DNA of 64,000 nt from Streptomyces sp. M41(2017). Lineage in GTDB: Bacteria; Actinomycetota; Actinomycetes; Streptomycetales; Streptomycetaceae. The stretch lies in assembly GCF_002078175.1 (NCBI RefSeq), contig NZ_MWFK01000001.1, positions 3,968,001 to 4,032,000 of the forward strand. The letters are read 5' to 3'. The notes under the pieces are model-generated. The model searched no databases, was not told where the DNA came from, and saw only the letters and a list, made by a program, of their open reading frames with translations. The position numbers were made by a program, and so were the translations under genes. Positions 27,058-35,538 of the stretch are shown piece after piece (within the stretch, counting starts at the first letter, position 1; each line of letters opens with the position of its first letter).

Positions 27058-27350
27058 GCCCGCGGGCCCGATCCCTCGACGGAGCAGCAGCACACGGTGT
27101 CCCGGAGTCCGGGCGCCGTCGTCCGGTCACGGGCTTCGGACACGGTGGACGCGCGGGGGCGCCGATCGCGTTCGGGGCCCGGACGGATGTGTGAGTGTGG
27201 ACGTGTCCACGAGGGCGGCGCAGGAGTGACCGCGGCGCGGCTTACCTGCCGCGACGCCAACTGGTCCCGGACGGGGTGGGGTTAACCCCCGGCGGAAGAC
27301 GCCTGGTCACCGCAGTGCACAGACACCTGTGCACGGACGACTGTGTACGC
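27058..27350. other. Upstream region of the HTH regulator with three palindromes
   Basis: 293 bp with no supported gene. Three perfect palindromes are spread through it: GTGGAC-GT-GTCCAC (27197-27210), GGGGTTAACCCC (27278-27289) and the operator-like repeat at 27315-27334. The in-frame extension upstream of 27351 is low-confidence coding. Confidence 0.55.
27315..27334. promoter_or_regulatory. Candidate operator of the ArsR-like regulator
   Basis: GTGCACAG-ACAC-CTGTGCAC, perfect 8-bp arms with a 4-nt centre, ending 16 bp before ATG 27351. A further half site CTGTGTAC follows at 27341-27348. Position over the likely start region suggests autoregulation. Confidence 0.55.
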
Positions 27351-28079
27351 ATGGCACAGCAACCCGGCACGCAGGAGGCAGCACCCGCACCGGCGCCGCA
27401 TGGCTCCACGGAACTCTCCGACCTCGCCACGCTCAAGGCCCTCGCGCAGCCCCGGCGGCAGCGCATCCTCCAGCACCTCACCCTGCACGGCCCGGCGACC
27501 TCGGCGGGTCTGGCCCGCGAGCTCGGGCTGAACACCGGAGCCACCAGCTACCACCTGCGTGAACTCGCCCGGTACGGCTTCGTCGAGGAGCAGCCGGAAG
27601 CGGACGGTCACGGCCGGGAGCGCTGGTGGCGGGCGGTACCCGGGGACCGGCGGTTCCCGCCCCGCAGCCGGCAGAGCGCCGAGATGCGGCTCGTCATGGA
27701 CGAGCTGAACCACCACGCCTACGCCGCCGACCTCGAACTCTTCGAGAAGGCCCAGGCCCGGATGCAGACGCGGACCGGCGCGGACGAGGACCCATGGGCC
27801 GACGCCTTCCCCTACTCGCGCGGCAGCATCCGACTCACACTTCCCGAACTGCACGCGTTCTTCGAGGAGTACATCGCGCTCCTCAACCGCTACAAGCGCC
27901 CCGACACCGACACTCCCGACGGCGCGCGCACCGTCCTCACCCGGTTCCTCGCCCATCCGGCCCCCGACAACGACAACCACACCGGAGCCGGAGCCGAGAG
28001 TGAGCCGACGCCCCACGGCAGCACGGCAGTCGACGACACCGAGGCATCCCACAACAGAAGAGAGAGCGACCCGACATGA
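27351..28079 (+). CDS. ArsR-like winged-helix transcriptional regulator
   Basis: 242 aa. The N-terminal winged helix (about 18-85) contains LATLKALAQPRRQRILQHL, the recognition region ARELGLNTGATSYHLRELARYGFVEE and a WWRAVPGDR wing. The remainder is helical, possibly effector-binding or dimerising, and the tail is polar. Family members repress adjacent transport genes. The stop overlaps the permease ATG (ATGA at 28076), so the two are translationally coupled and probably functionally linked. No metal-binding Cys motif is visible. Confidence 0.82.
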   Translation: MAQQPGTQEAAPAPAPHGSTELSDLATLKALAQPRRQRILQHLTLHGPATSAGLARELGLNTGATSYHLRELARYGFVEEQPEADGHGRERWWRAVPGDRRFPPRSRQSAEMRLVMDELNHHAYAADLELFEKAQARMQTRTGADEDPWADAFPYSRGSIRLTLPELHAFFEEYIALLNRYKRPDTDTPDGARTVLTRFLAHPAPDNDNHTGAGAESEPTPHGSTAVDDTEASHNRRESDPT

Positions 28080-30610
28080 TGCTGCGCTACGCGCTGAAGA
28101 CCGTCCGCGCCCGCAAGGGCGGCTTCCTCGGTGCCTTCGTCGCCCTGCTGTGCGCGGCGGCCCTCATCACCGCCTGCGGCACTCTCCTGGAGACCGGCCT
28201 GCGCGGCACGATCCGCACCGAGCGCTACGCCGCGGCGCCGATCGTGGTCTCCGCCGACCAGAACGTCCACCGGACGACCGTCAAGCACAAGAAGGGAAAG
28301 ACCAAGGTCAAGCACAAGGCGAAGCCGATCGCCGAACGGGCCTGGCTCGCGGACGACCTCGCCACCCGGCTGCGCGGTCTGCCCGGAGTGCGCCGCGTCG
28401 TCCCCGAACTGACCTTTCCCGCCCAGCCGCTGACCGCCGCCTCCGCCGTGGAGAAGGACCGTCCCGCCTACGGGCACGCCTGGGACTCGGCCGTGCTCAC
28501 TCCGTACCGGCTCACCGCCGGCAGGGCACCCGAGTCGGGCACCGACCTCGTCGTCGACCGGCACTTCGCCGAGCGCGCCCACCTGAAGCCCGGCGACCGC
28601 CTCACCGTCCAGTCGACACGGTCACCCCGCACCTACCGCGTCACCGGAATCGCCGCACCCGCCTCCGACGTCAGCCACCAGACCTCCCTCTTCTTCTCCA
28701 CGGCCGAGGCCACGCGGCTGGCCGCCCACCCCGGCCAGGTGGGCGCCATCGGTGTCCTGCCCGAGAACGGCACCGATGTCCAGACGGTCGAGCGGGCCGT
28801 GACCGAGGCGCTGAACGGCACCACCGCACAGGTCGCTTCGGGTGACGAACGAGGCCCGGTCGAGTTCCTGGACGCCGCGGCCGCCCGCATCCGGCTGGTC
28901 AGCATGGGCGGCGCGATGGGCGGAACCTCCTTGCTGGTGGCCGTGCTGGTGGTCGTGGGCACCTTCGCCCTGTCGGTCCAGCAGCGTCATCGCGAACTCG
29001 CCCTGCTGCGGGCCATCGCCGCCACCCAGGGGCAGATCCGCACCCTGCTCGGACGCGAGGCCCTGATCGTCGGAGCGGCCGCCGGTGTCGGCGGAGCCAT
29101 CGTGGGCCTGCCGCTGGGGAGTTGGCTGTACGACCGCTTCGTCGCCCTGGGTGCCGTCCCCTCCACGCTTCAGCACACCGTCAGTGTCTTCCCCCTGTTC
29201 GCCGCCGTCGGCGCGACGCTGGTCGGTGCCTGGGCCGCCGCCCGTATCTCGTCCCGCCGTGTCGTCCGCATCCGCCCGGCCGAGGCACTCGCCGAAGCAC
29301 GGGTCGAGCGCACCCGCCCGGCATGGGGCCGGATGCTCGCCGGTCTCGTGCTCCTCGCGGGCGGAGCCGCGCTCGTCGCCGTGCTCAGCAGGCTGCGCAC
29401 CGAGCCCGCGTCGACGCCCGTGACGTTCCTGGCCGTCGTGGTCCTCGCCACCGCCGTCTCCCTCCTCGGACCGCTGCTGGTCCGGGCCGCCACCGCCGGG
29501 CTCGCCGGCCCGCTGCGGCTGAGCGGCCCCGCGGGACGCCTCGCCCGTGCCAACCTCCGCGGCAACGCGGCCCGCATGGCCTCCGTCGTCACTCCGCTGA
29601 CCCTCCTCGTCGGGATGACCTGCACCGTGCTCTTCGTCCAGCCCACGCTCGGGAACGTGGCCCGGGCCCAGGCGCGCGAGGGGGTCCGCGCCGACTACGT
29701 GCTCGCCGCTCAGGGCCCCGGTGTTCCGTCGGCGGCGGCCCGGGCCCTGCGCACGCGGCACGACGTCGTCACCGAAGTGGTCCGCACGACGGTCCGGGTG
29801 GGCCTCGACAAGTACGCGGCACAGGGCGTCACACCGGCCGGCCTGTCCCGCACCTGGGATCCCGACGTCACGGCGGGCACCCTGGACGACCTCGACAGCG
29901 GCACGGTCGCCGTCAGCGAACTCGCCGCGGACCAGCTCCATCTGAAGCCCGGAGACACGCTGCGTCTCACCCTCGGTGACGGAACGCCCGTCCGGCTCAC
30001 GGTCGCCGCCGTCTACACCCGAGGCCTCGGCTTCGGGGACCTGACCTTCGCCCACGACCTGGTCGCCCGCCATGTCGACAACCCACTCGCCGCCTCCGTC
30101 CTGGTCCGCACAGCCCGCACACAGACACAACTCGCGACCAGGCTCCGTGAGTTCCCGGCCGTGCGGGTGCTCGCCCCGGCCGAGGCGGACTCGCTCCGGA
30201 TCGAGCGGGAGCAGGCGAACGCCGAGGTGAACCTTCTCGCCATGGGGCTGGTGCTGGCCTTCACCGCCATCGCCGTCGTCAACACCCTCGCCATGTCGGT
30301 GTCCGAACGGGTCCGCGAGTTCGCGATGCTCCGCCTCGCCGGTGCGACCCGCCGTCAGGTGCTGCGCATGCTGCGGACCGAGGCGCTGTCGGTCCTGCTG
30401 CTCGCCACGGCCCTCGGCAGCGGGATCGCGCTCGCCGTCCTCACCGCCTTCAGCGTCGGCATGACGGGCAGCGCGGCCCCCGCGGTCACCCCGCTCGTGT
30501 ACCTGACGGTCGTCGCGGTCGCCGGGCTGCTCGCCCTGGTCGCCACCGCGCTGCCCGGGCGCGTCGCCCTGAGGACGCGGCCCGTCCAGGTGGCCACGGC
30601 CAAGGAGTGA
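28076..30610 (+). CDS. FtsX-type ABC transporter permease without adjacent ATPase
   Basis: 844 aa, two FtsX/MacB repeats. N-terminal helix (about 15-38) then a periplasmic domain (about 40-270), three helices (SMGGAMGGTSLLVAVLVVVG and following), a second MacB-like domain and three C-terminal helices with the VNTLAMSVSERVREFAMLRLAGATRRQVL motif. A Lys-rich patch (VKHKKGKTKVKHKAKP, about residues 70-86) sits in the first extracytoplasmic domain. Such permeases need a LolD/MacB-type ATPase; none is encoded here. Possibly exports lipophilic or peptide compounds; substrate unknown. Confidence 0.88.
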   Translation: MMLRYALKTVRARKGGFLGAFVALLCAAALITACGTLLETGLRGTIRTERYAAAPIVVSADQNVHRTTVKHKKGKTKVKHKAKPIAERAWLADDLATRLRGLPGVRRVVPELTFPAQPLTAASAVEKDRPAYGHAWDSAVLTPYRLTAGRAPESGTDLVVDRHFAERAHLKPGDRLTVQSTRSPRTYRVTGIAAPASDVSHQTSLFFSTAEATRLAAHPGQVGAIGVLPENGTDVQTVERAVTEALNGTTAQVASGDERGPVEFLDAAAARIRLVSMGGAMGGTSLLVAVLVVVGTFALSVQQRHRELALLRAIAATQGQIRTLLGREALIVGAAAGVGGAIVGLPLGSWLYDRFVALGAVPSTLQHTVSVFPLFAAVGATLVGAWAAARISSRRVVRIRPAEALAEARVERTRPAWGRMLAGLVLLAGGAALVAVLSRLRTEPASTPVTFLAVVVLATAVSLLGPLLVRAATAGLAGPLRLSGPAGRLARANLRGNAARMASVVTPLTLLVGMTCTVLFVQPTLGNVARAQAREGVRADYVLAAQGPGVPSAAARALRTRHDVVTEVVRTTVRVGLDKYAAQGVTPAGLSRTWDPDVTAGTLDDLDSGTVAVSELAADQLHLKPGDTLRLTLGDGTPVRLTVAAVYTRGLGFGDLTFAHDLVARHVDNPLAASVLVRTARTQTQLATRLREFPAVRVLAPAEADSLRIEREQANAEVNLLAMGLVLAFTAIAVVNTLAMSVSERVREFAMLRLAGATRRQVLRMLRTEALSVLLLATALGSGIALAVLTAFSVGMTGSAAPAVTPLVYLTVVAVAGLLALVATALPGRVALRTRPVQVATAKE

Positions 30611-30703
30611 GTCCCGCCGGGTGGCGCGGGGGATACGGCGCCGGAAGGTGCGCGCCACTCCCGAAAGGGTGGCTCGGAAGGATGGTTGTAAGAGGTGGTG
30701 CAC

Positions 30704-30740
30704 AAGGGCGGGCGCCCCTTACCCGAGGGGTGCCCGCCTT
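30704..30740 (+). terminator. Hairpin terminator after the FtsX permease
   Basis: AAGGGCGGGCGCCCCT (from 30704) pairs with AGGGGTGCCCGCCTT (to 30740) around a short loop, with one G/T-type mismatch. Ends about 50 bp before the converging rhodanese gene, so may act in both directions. Confidence 0.7.
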
Positions 30741-30790
30741 CGTATGCGCCGCGAGGCGTCAGGGTTCCGCGTGCGCCGGGGGCGGCGGCC

Positions 30791-31201
30791 CTACTCCTCC
30801 CCGTCGGCGGTCGTGACCGGGAGACCGGCCGCTCGCCACGCCTGGAAGCCACCGACCAGGTCGGTCGCCCGGTGCAGCCCCAGCTGACGCAGGGACACCG
30901 CGGCGAGACTCGACGCGTATCCCTCGTTGCAGAACACCACGACCTTCAGGTCATGGCTCGTGGCCTCAGGGGCACGATGGCTGCCGGTGGGGTCGAGCCG
31001 CCACTCCAGTTCGTTGCGCTCGACGACGAGAGCCCCGGGGACCAGGCCGTCGCGGTCACGCAGGGCGGCGTACCGGGTGTCGACCAGGAGGGCCTCGCCG
31101 GCCTGCGCGGCCGCGTACGCCTCCTCGGGTTCCACACGGTCGAGGCCCGCGCGGACCTGCTCCAGCAGCTCGTCGATGCCGACGGGATCGGGGGTGCTCA
31201 C
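30791..31201 (-). CDS. Rhodanese-like sulfurtransferase
   Basis: 136 aa single rhodanese domain. The catalytic loop is CNEGYAS in VVVFCNEGYASSLAAV, with the CH2A-like DTRYAALRDRDGLVPGA motif earlier. Could move sulfane sulfur downstream of cysteine metabolism. The GTG start (VSTPDPVGID) overlaps the stop of the cysteine dioxygenase gene (GTGA), so the two form an operon concerned with cysteine sulfur. Confidence 0.85.
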   Translation of the reverse strand: MSTPDPVGIDELLEQVRAGLDRVEPEEAYAAAQAGEALLVDTRYAALRDRDGLVPGALVVERNELEWRLDPTGSHRAPEATSHDLKVVVFCNEGYASSLAAVSLRQLGLHRATDLVGGFQAWRAAGLPVTTADGEE

Positions 31202-31743
31202 TGCCAGTCCTCCGGGCGTTCGACGTGCTCCAGACGCAGCAACTGGCCGGTGCGGCTGTAGCGGCGGATCTGCGGGAGCGGCGGGTAGTAGGCGTGGACC
31301 GAGATCGCGTGCTCCTCGGTGGACTCGTTGAGGACCTCGTGCACGTGGTGGCGGCCGAAGGCGCGGCCGGTGCCGGCGGACAGCGTGCGGTGCCGGTCGA
31401 TGTCCTCGGTGAGTTCGAGGGTCTTCCAGCCGTCGGCGGGCAGCCGCGCGGCGAGCGAGTGTTCCTTGAGCTCGCCGGACGCCGTGAGGAAGGCACCGAC
31501 CGACTCGGCGTGGTCGTGCCAGCCGGTACCGGTGCCGGGCGGCCAGCCGATGAGCCAGGCCTCGCTGCCGCCGGGGCCTTCGAGCCGCACCCAGGTGCGG
31601 CCTTCGGGGTCGAGGGGGAGCGAGGCGATCAGCTCGGCGTCGGCGGCCGTACGGCGGACGAAGGCGAGGAGATCGGCCTGGGTGGGGGTTCCGGAGGCGG
31701 CGGGGACAGCGGGAGACGCGGAGACAGAGGGTGAGACAGACAC
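31198..31743 (-). CDS. Cysteine dioxygenase family protein
   Basis: 181 aa cupin. Oxidises cysteine to cysteine sulfinate with Fe(II) and O2. Iron ligands are visible as WHDHAES (two His) and a third His in GRHHVHEV; a conserved tyrosine lies in VHAYYPPL. At the place of mammalian Cys93 (Cys-Tyr cofactor) this protein has Gly (HDHAESVGAF), as seen in bacterial CDOs. GTG 31743 has AGGA 8 nt upstream. The open frame continues to 31890 but that stretch contains a separately translated-looking leader ORF. Co-transcribed with the rhodanese gene. Confidence 0.87.
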   Translation of the reverse strand: MSVSPSVSASPAVPAASGTPTQADLLAFVRRTAADAELIASLPLDPEGRTWVRLEGPGGSEAWLIGWPPGTGTGWHDHAESVGAFLTASGELKEHSLAARLPADGWKTLELTEDIDRHRTLSAGTGRAFGRHHVHEVLNESTEEHAISVHAYYPPLPQIRRYSRTGQLLRLEHVERPEDWQ

Positions 31744-31773
31744 TCGGACCGTCCTGAGAGTTCGCGAGAGGGG

Positions 31774-31799
31774 CGCGCGAAGGCACGAAGCGGCGCGCG
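31774..31799 (-). promoter_or_regulatory. Leader hairpin between the cysteine-containing uORF and cysteine dioxygenase
   Basis: CGCGCG at 31794-31799 can pair with CGCGCG at 31774-31779 around a 14-nt loop, 18 nt after the uORF stop in the direction of transcription and before the dioxygenase start. Could be part of an attenuator or anti-Shine-Dalgarno structure; alternative pairing was not computed. Confidence 0.35.
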
Positions 31800-31816
31800 G
31801 GAGAAAGGATGCGAAG

Positions 31817-31864
31817 TCAGAAGGACGGGCGACACACGCAGCCCGCATAGCGGAGGAGGTCCAT
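31817..31864 (-). CDS. Leader peptide candidate MDLLRYAGCVCRPSF upstream of cysteine dioxygenase
   Basis: 15-aa ORF with ATG at 31864 and TGA at 31819-31817. GGAGGG lies 5 nt before the ATG, an excellent ribosome-binding site. It encodes two cysteines (TGC, TGT) in CVC followed by Arg-Pro. It lies on the mRNA of a cysteine-degrading operon, about 40 nt from the predicted start. Short cysteine-containing uORFs are known to sense cysteine in actinobacteria; the function here is inferred. Confidence 0.6.
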   Translation of the reverse strand: MDLLRYAGCVCRPSF

Positions 31865-31910
31865 ATGGACCCTCCGCCACAGGCGCACACAGGTGTCGGT
31901 CACGATCCGG

Positions 31911-31939
31911 AGTAGACCATGGCCGTGCAGGCGGGTCAA
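31911..31939 (-). promoter_or_regulatory. Candidate promoter of the cysteine dioxygenase-rhodanese operon
   Basis: On the minus strand TTGACC (31939-31934), 17-nt spacer, TCTACT (31916-31911). Predicted +1 near 31904 gives about 40 nt of leader before the uORF. Confidence 0.5.
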
Positions 31940-32010
31940 CTCACTGTCACTATGTGGACCCCTGAGGGCCCACGGCGACGAATCCCCCAGCTCAGGTGGT
32001 CACGGAGTGT

Positions 32011-33756
32011 TCAACTCCGGCCGGCGGCCGCCTCCGCGGCGGGCTCCGCCGCCGGTCCGCCGAGGGCGGCCTCGGCCGCCTCGTACAGGTCGGCCGGCCG
32101 GACACCGCTGAGCGCGGTGACCAGATGGCCGTCGGGACGGACGAGGAGCACGGTGTGCGCCGCCGCACCCGGATAGCTCTCCGCGACGAGGAGTTCGGCG
32201 GGGTGCGGCAGCGCGGTCACGGCGGCGGCGAGCCGGGGCATGATGCCGGCCGTCATCCAGTGCTTGCGTTCCCACACCCCGGTGCCCGGCGCGATCAGCA
32301 CGACGAGCAGGACGCCGCGCCCGAGCCGCTCGCGCAGCGGTACGAACGAGCCGTCCTCCGCCGTCACCCGCACGTCGGTGACCGGGGCGCCCGGCTCGGT
32401 GTCGACCGGGGCCTGCGACTCGGTGGGCGGGGGCGCGAGCGGGGAGTCGGCGTACGTCCCCGGCATGCCCAGCGGGCCGCGTCCGAGGTGGCCGTCCGTG
32501 AGGAGCGCGTCGTGGCCGCGCGCGGAACCGGGGACGTAGGCCCGAAGCCCTCCGCCGCCCCGCAGGACGGGCAGTGCCTGGTCGGCGGCGCGCAGCCGGG
32601 CGGCGACCACGGCCCTCCGCTCCGTCTGGTAGCTGTCGAGAAGGGCCTCGTGCGGGCCGTGGTGCCAGGCGAGCGCCAGCTTCCAGGCGAGGTTGTCGGC
32701 GTCCCGCAGGCCTTCGTCCAGTCCTTGGGTACCGAGGGCGCCGAGCAGGTGGGCGGCGTCCCCGGCGAGGAAGACCCGCCCGACGCGCCACCGCCGGGCG
32801 AGCCGGTGGTGCACGGTGTGGACGCCGGTGTCGAGCAGCTCGTACGCGGGGGTGGAGCCGCCGCTCCAGCCGCCGAGGGTCTCCCTGATACGGGCGACCA
32901 GCAGGTCGGGCGTGACCAGGTCCTTGCCCGGGGGCAGCAGCCAGTCCAGCCGCCACACGTCCTCGGCGAGCGGGCGCGCGGTCACCTCACCCACGGAGGG
33001 CCCGGACGTCCGCCACGGCGGCAGACGGTGCAGCAACGCTTCTCCGGGCCAGGGGAGTTCGGCCCGCAGCGCCGCCACCGCGTGCCGCTCGACCGCGGTG
33101 CGGCCGGGGAAGCGGATGTCCTGGAGCTTGCGCACCGTCGAGCGCGGTCCGTCGCATCCGACGAGGTAACTGCCGCGCCACCACGTTCCGTTGGGCCCAC
33201 GGGTGTGTGCCGTGACGCCCGACGTCTCCTGTTCGACGGAGTCGAGACGGCTGTCGGTGGCGACCTTGATGAGCCGCTCGTGGACGATCGCCTCGCGCAG
33301 CGCGCCGGTCAGTTCGTGCTGGGCGATGTGCAGCGGAGCGCTGAACTCCTCCGCCTCCACCGTGCTTTCCGCGGCCCTGGAGGCACCCGCGCCCCGTGCG
33401 GTGACGGCCCCCCGAGGGCCGTCACCGCGGGACGCCCCGGTGTCCCGGGAACCCGTGGCACCGCCCCGTTCCCCGCTCCCGCTCACCCGGCCGCCGAAGG
33501 CGACCTCGCGCATCACCTGCTTGCGTCGCATCGACCGCCATCCGGCCCAACGGAAGCCGATGCCGTCGAGCGGGACCCTCGCGAGCCTGCCGACCAGGGC
33601 GGCCGTGTCCTCGCGCAGCACCACACTCCGCGCGAGTCGTTGTTCGTCCTTGCCCGGCCCCTCGTCCAGGACCACGGACGGGACCTCCTGGCGGGCCAGC
33701 GCAAGGGCCAGCGTGAGCCCGACGGGCCCTGCTCCGACGATGATCACCGGGTCCAC
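32011..33756 (-). CDS. FAD-dependent monooxygenase (PHBH / rifampicin monooxygenase type)
   Basis: 581 aa class A flavoprotein hydroxylase. FAD GxGxxG motif (IIVGAGPVGLTLALALA) at the N-terminus, the DG motif in VGCDGPRSTVRKLQ, and the second FAD motif FLAGDAAHLLGALGTQGL. The C-terminal ~140 residues resemble the thioredoxin-like domain of MhpA/PgaE-like enzymes. A ~45-residue Gly/Ser/Arg-rich insert (about residues 80-125) interrupts the substrate domain. Hydroxylates an aromatic or polyketide substrate, unknown. GTG 33756 has AGGGGG 9 nt upstream and begins at the FAD fold; a TTG at 33846 would add 30 atypical residues. Confidence 0.85.
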   Translation of the reverse strand: MDPVIIVGAGPVGLTLALALARQEVPSVVLDEGPGKDEQRLARSVVLREDTAALVGRLARVPLDGIGFRWAGWRSMRRKQVMREVAFGGRVSGSGERGGATGSRDTGASRGDGPRGAVTARGAGASRAAESTVEAEEFSAPLHIAQHELTGALREAIVHERLIKVATDSRLDSVEQETSGVTAHTRGPNGTWWRGSYLVGCDGPRSTVRKLQDIRFPGRTAVERHAVAALRAELPWPGEALLHRLPPWRTSGPSVGEVTARPLAEDVWRLDWLLPPGKDLVTPDLLVARIRETLGGWSGGSTPAYELLDTGVHTVHHRLARRWRVGRVFLAGDAAHLLGALGTQGLDEGLRDADNLAWKLALAWHHGPHEALLDSYQTERRAVVAARLRAADQALPVLRGGGGLRAYVPGSARGHDALLTDGHLGRGPLGMPGTYADSPLAPPPTESQAPVDTEPGAPVTDVRVTAEDGSFVPLRERLGRGVLLVVLIAPGTGVWERKHWMTAGIMPRLAAAVTALPHPAELLVAESYPGAAAHTVLLVRPDGHLVTALSGVRPADLYEAAEAALGGPAAEPAAEAAAGRS

Positions 33757-33929
33757 GACGCGGTGCCCCCTGCCCGGAGCGGTGTCCTGAGAGACGTACG
33801 GGAACAGGCAGGTGGAGCGGGGTGCACGATCACAGAACGTATGCAACCCATTGCCGGTGCTTGCGTCAAGTGACGAGGGCAGTGGCGATCATGCCACTGC
33901 CCCCGCCGGTCAAGCAGATCGACTGTTCA

Positions 33930-34832
33930 TCAGATACCGCCTGCGATGCCGCCGCCACCACCCGTGCCCGCGGTCCCGTCGATCGCGGCGTCGTTCAGCG
34001 GGAGCACCGCGCCGGTCGACTTCTTGCCGCGCCGCAGCCGGGCCTCCAGCCAGGAGGCGAAGCTGGTGATCGCGAAGTTCACGATGATGAAGATGACGGC
34101 GACCACGATGAAGCTCTGGACGACGTTCGCGTAGTTGGCCGCCAGCGTGCTGCGCGCGGTGAGCAGCTCCTGGTAGCCGATCATCACACCGCCCAGCGCG
34201 GTGTCCTTCACGATGACCACGAGCTGGCTGACGATCGCGGGCAGCATGACGGTGACCGCCTGCGGCAGCAGGATGCTGCCCATCGTCTGGCCCTTGCGCA
34301 GTCCGATCGCGTACGCGGCCTCCGTCTGCCCCTTGGGGAGGGCGAGGATGCCGGCCCGCACGACCTCGGCGAGGACCGAGGCGTTGTAGAGGACCAGGCC
34401 GGTGACGACCGCGTAGAACGGGCGGTCCTCACTGGCGATGCCCGCGGAGCGCGCGTACAGCTCGTTCGCGAACAGCATGAGCAGCAGGACCGGGATCGAC
34501 CGGAAGAACTCGACCACGGCGCCGGCCGGAACGCGCACCCAGCGGTGGTCCGAGAGGCGGGCGATGCCGAAGACGGCGCCCAGCGGGAGGGCGATCACCA
34601 TGCTGAGAGCGGCGGCCTTGAGCGTGCCGAGGAGACCCGGCCACAGATAGGTGTTCCAGGCGTCCGCCGTGGTGAACGGCTCCCAGAGGGCCCACTTGAG
34701 CTGGTTCTTGTCGTCCATCGCCGTCCAGACCCACCACAGGAACAGGGCGAGCAGAACGACGAAGACCACCGAGAGGACCACATTGCGGCGCTTGGCCCGG
34801 GGGCCGGGGGCGTCGTAGAGAACGGAGGTCAT
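33930..34832 (-). CDS. gluD: Glutamate ABC transporter permease GluD
   Basis: 300 aa HisM-type permease with five to six helices. The EAA loop that contacts the ATPase is EVVRAGILALPKGQTEAAYAIGL. First ~15 residues and the Gly-rich tail (GTGGGGGIAGG) are polar. Last gene of gluABCD; the ATG overlaps the gluC stop (ATGA). With GluC it forms the membrane channel for L-glutamate uptake. Confidence 0.92.
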   Translation of the reverse strand: MTSVLYDAPGPRAKRRNVVLSVVFVVLLALFLWWVWTAMDDKNQLKWALWEPFTTADAWNTYLWPGLLGTLKAAALSMVIALPLGAVFGIARLSDHRWVRVPAGAVVEFFRSIPVLLLMLFANELYARSAGIASEDRPFYAVVTGLVLYNASVLAEVVRAGILALPKGQTEAAYAIGLRKGQTMGSILLPQAVTVMLPAIVSQLVVIVKDTALGGVMIGYQELLTARSTLAANYANVVQSFIVVAVIFIIVNFAITSFASWLEARLRRGKKSTGAVLPLNDAAIDGTAGTGGGGGIAGGI

Positions 34833-35497
34833 CGCTTTACCGCCAGTCGCTTGCCCAGCCAGCCGAGGATGAGGCCGGTGGGGAGGGTCAGGACCACGAA
34901 CCCGAAGGCGAAGACGGCGGCGATGAGGACCGTCTGCGCCTCGGCCTCGATCATCGTCTTCATCAGGGTGGCGGCCTCGGCCACGCCGATGGCGGCGGCC
35001 ACGGTCGTGTTCTTGGTCAGCGCGATCAGCACGTTCGCCAGCGGCACGATGACGGAACGGAACGCCTGCGGCAGCACGATGAGCCGCAGCGTCTGGCTGA
35101 AGCTCAGCCCGATCGCACGGGCCGCCTCCGCCTGTCCGACGGGCACGGTGTTGATGCCGGAGCGCAGGGCCTCGCAGACGAAGGCCGCCGTGTAGGCGAC
35201 GAGGCTGAGGACCGCGAGCCGGAAGCCCTGGAGCTTGAAGTCGTCCGGTGCGCCCAACGTCACGCCGAAGATGTCGGCGAGTCCGAGTGAGCTGAAGACG
35301 ATGATGACGGTCAGCGGGATGTTCCGGACGATGTTCACGTAGGCGGTGCCGAACCCGCGCATGAGGGGGACCGGGCTGACCCGCATCGCGGCCAGCAGGG
35401 TGCCCAGGACCAGGGAGCCGAGGGCGGAGTAGACGGTGAGTTTCACCGTCGTCCAGAACGCCCCGAGGACGTCATAACCTTGAAGAAAGTCGAACAC
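34829..35497 (-). CDS. gluC: Glutamate ABC transporter permease GluC
   Basis: 222 aa HisM-type permease, five helices, EAA loop EALRSGINTVPVGQAEAARAIGL. Partner of GluD. Lies 159 bp downstream of gluB with a strong hairpin between them (35539-35578), which would lower its expression relative to the binding protein. Confidence 0.93.
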   Translation of the reverse strand: MFDFLQGYDVLGAFWTTVKLTVYSALGSLVLGTLLAAMRVSPVPLMRGFGTAYVNIVRNIPLTVIIVFSSLGLADIFGVTLGAPDDFKLQGFRLAVLSLVAYTAAFVCEALRSGINTVPVGQAEAARAIGLSFSQTLRLIVLPQAFRSVIVPLANVLIALTKNTTVAAAIGVAEAATLMKTMIEAEAQTVLIAAVFAFGFVVLTLPTGLILGWLGKRLAVKR

Positions 35498-35538
35498 GAT
35501 CTCCCGCGCTTCCGGGTGGTGGCGTACGTGGCGGACGC

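Noticed and set aside
31198-31890. Longer cysteine dioxygenase starting upstream near 31890
   Set aside because: The extra N-terminal residues overlap the leader ORF and have no family similarity; GTG 31743 has a proper ribosome site.
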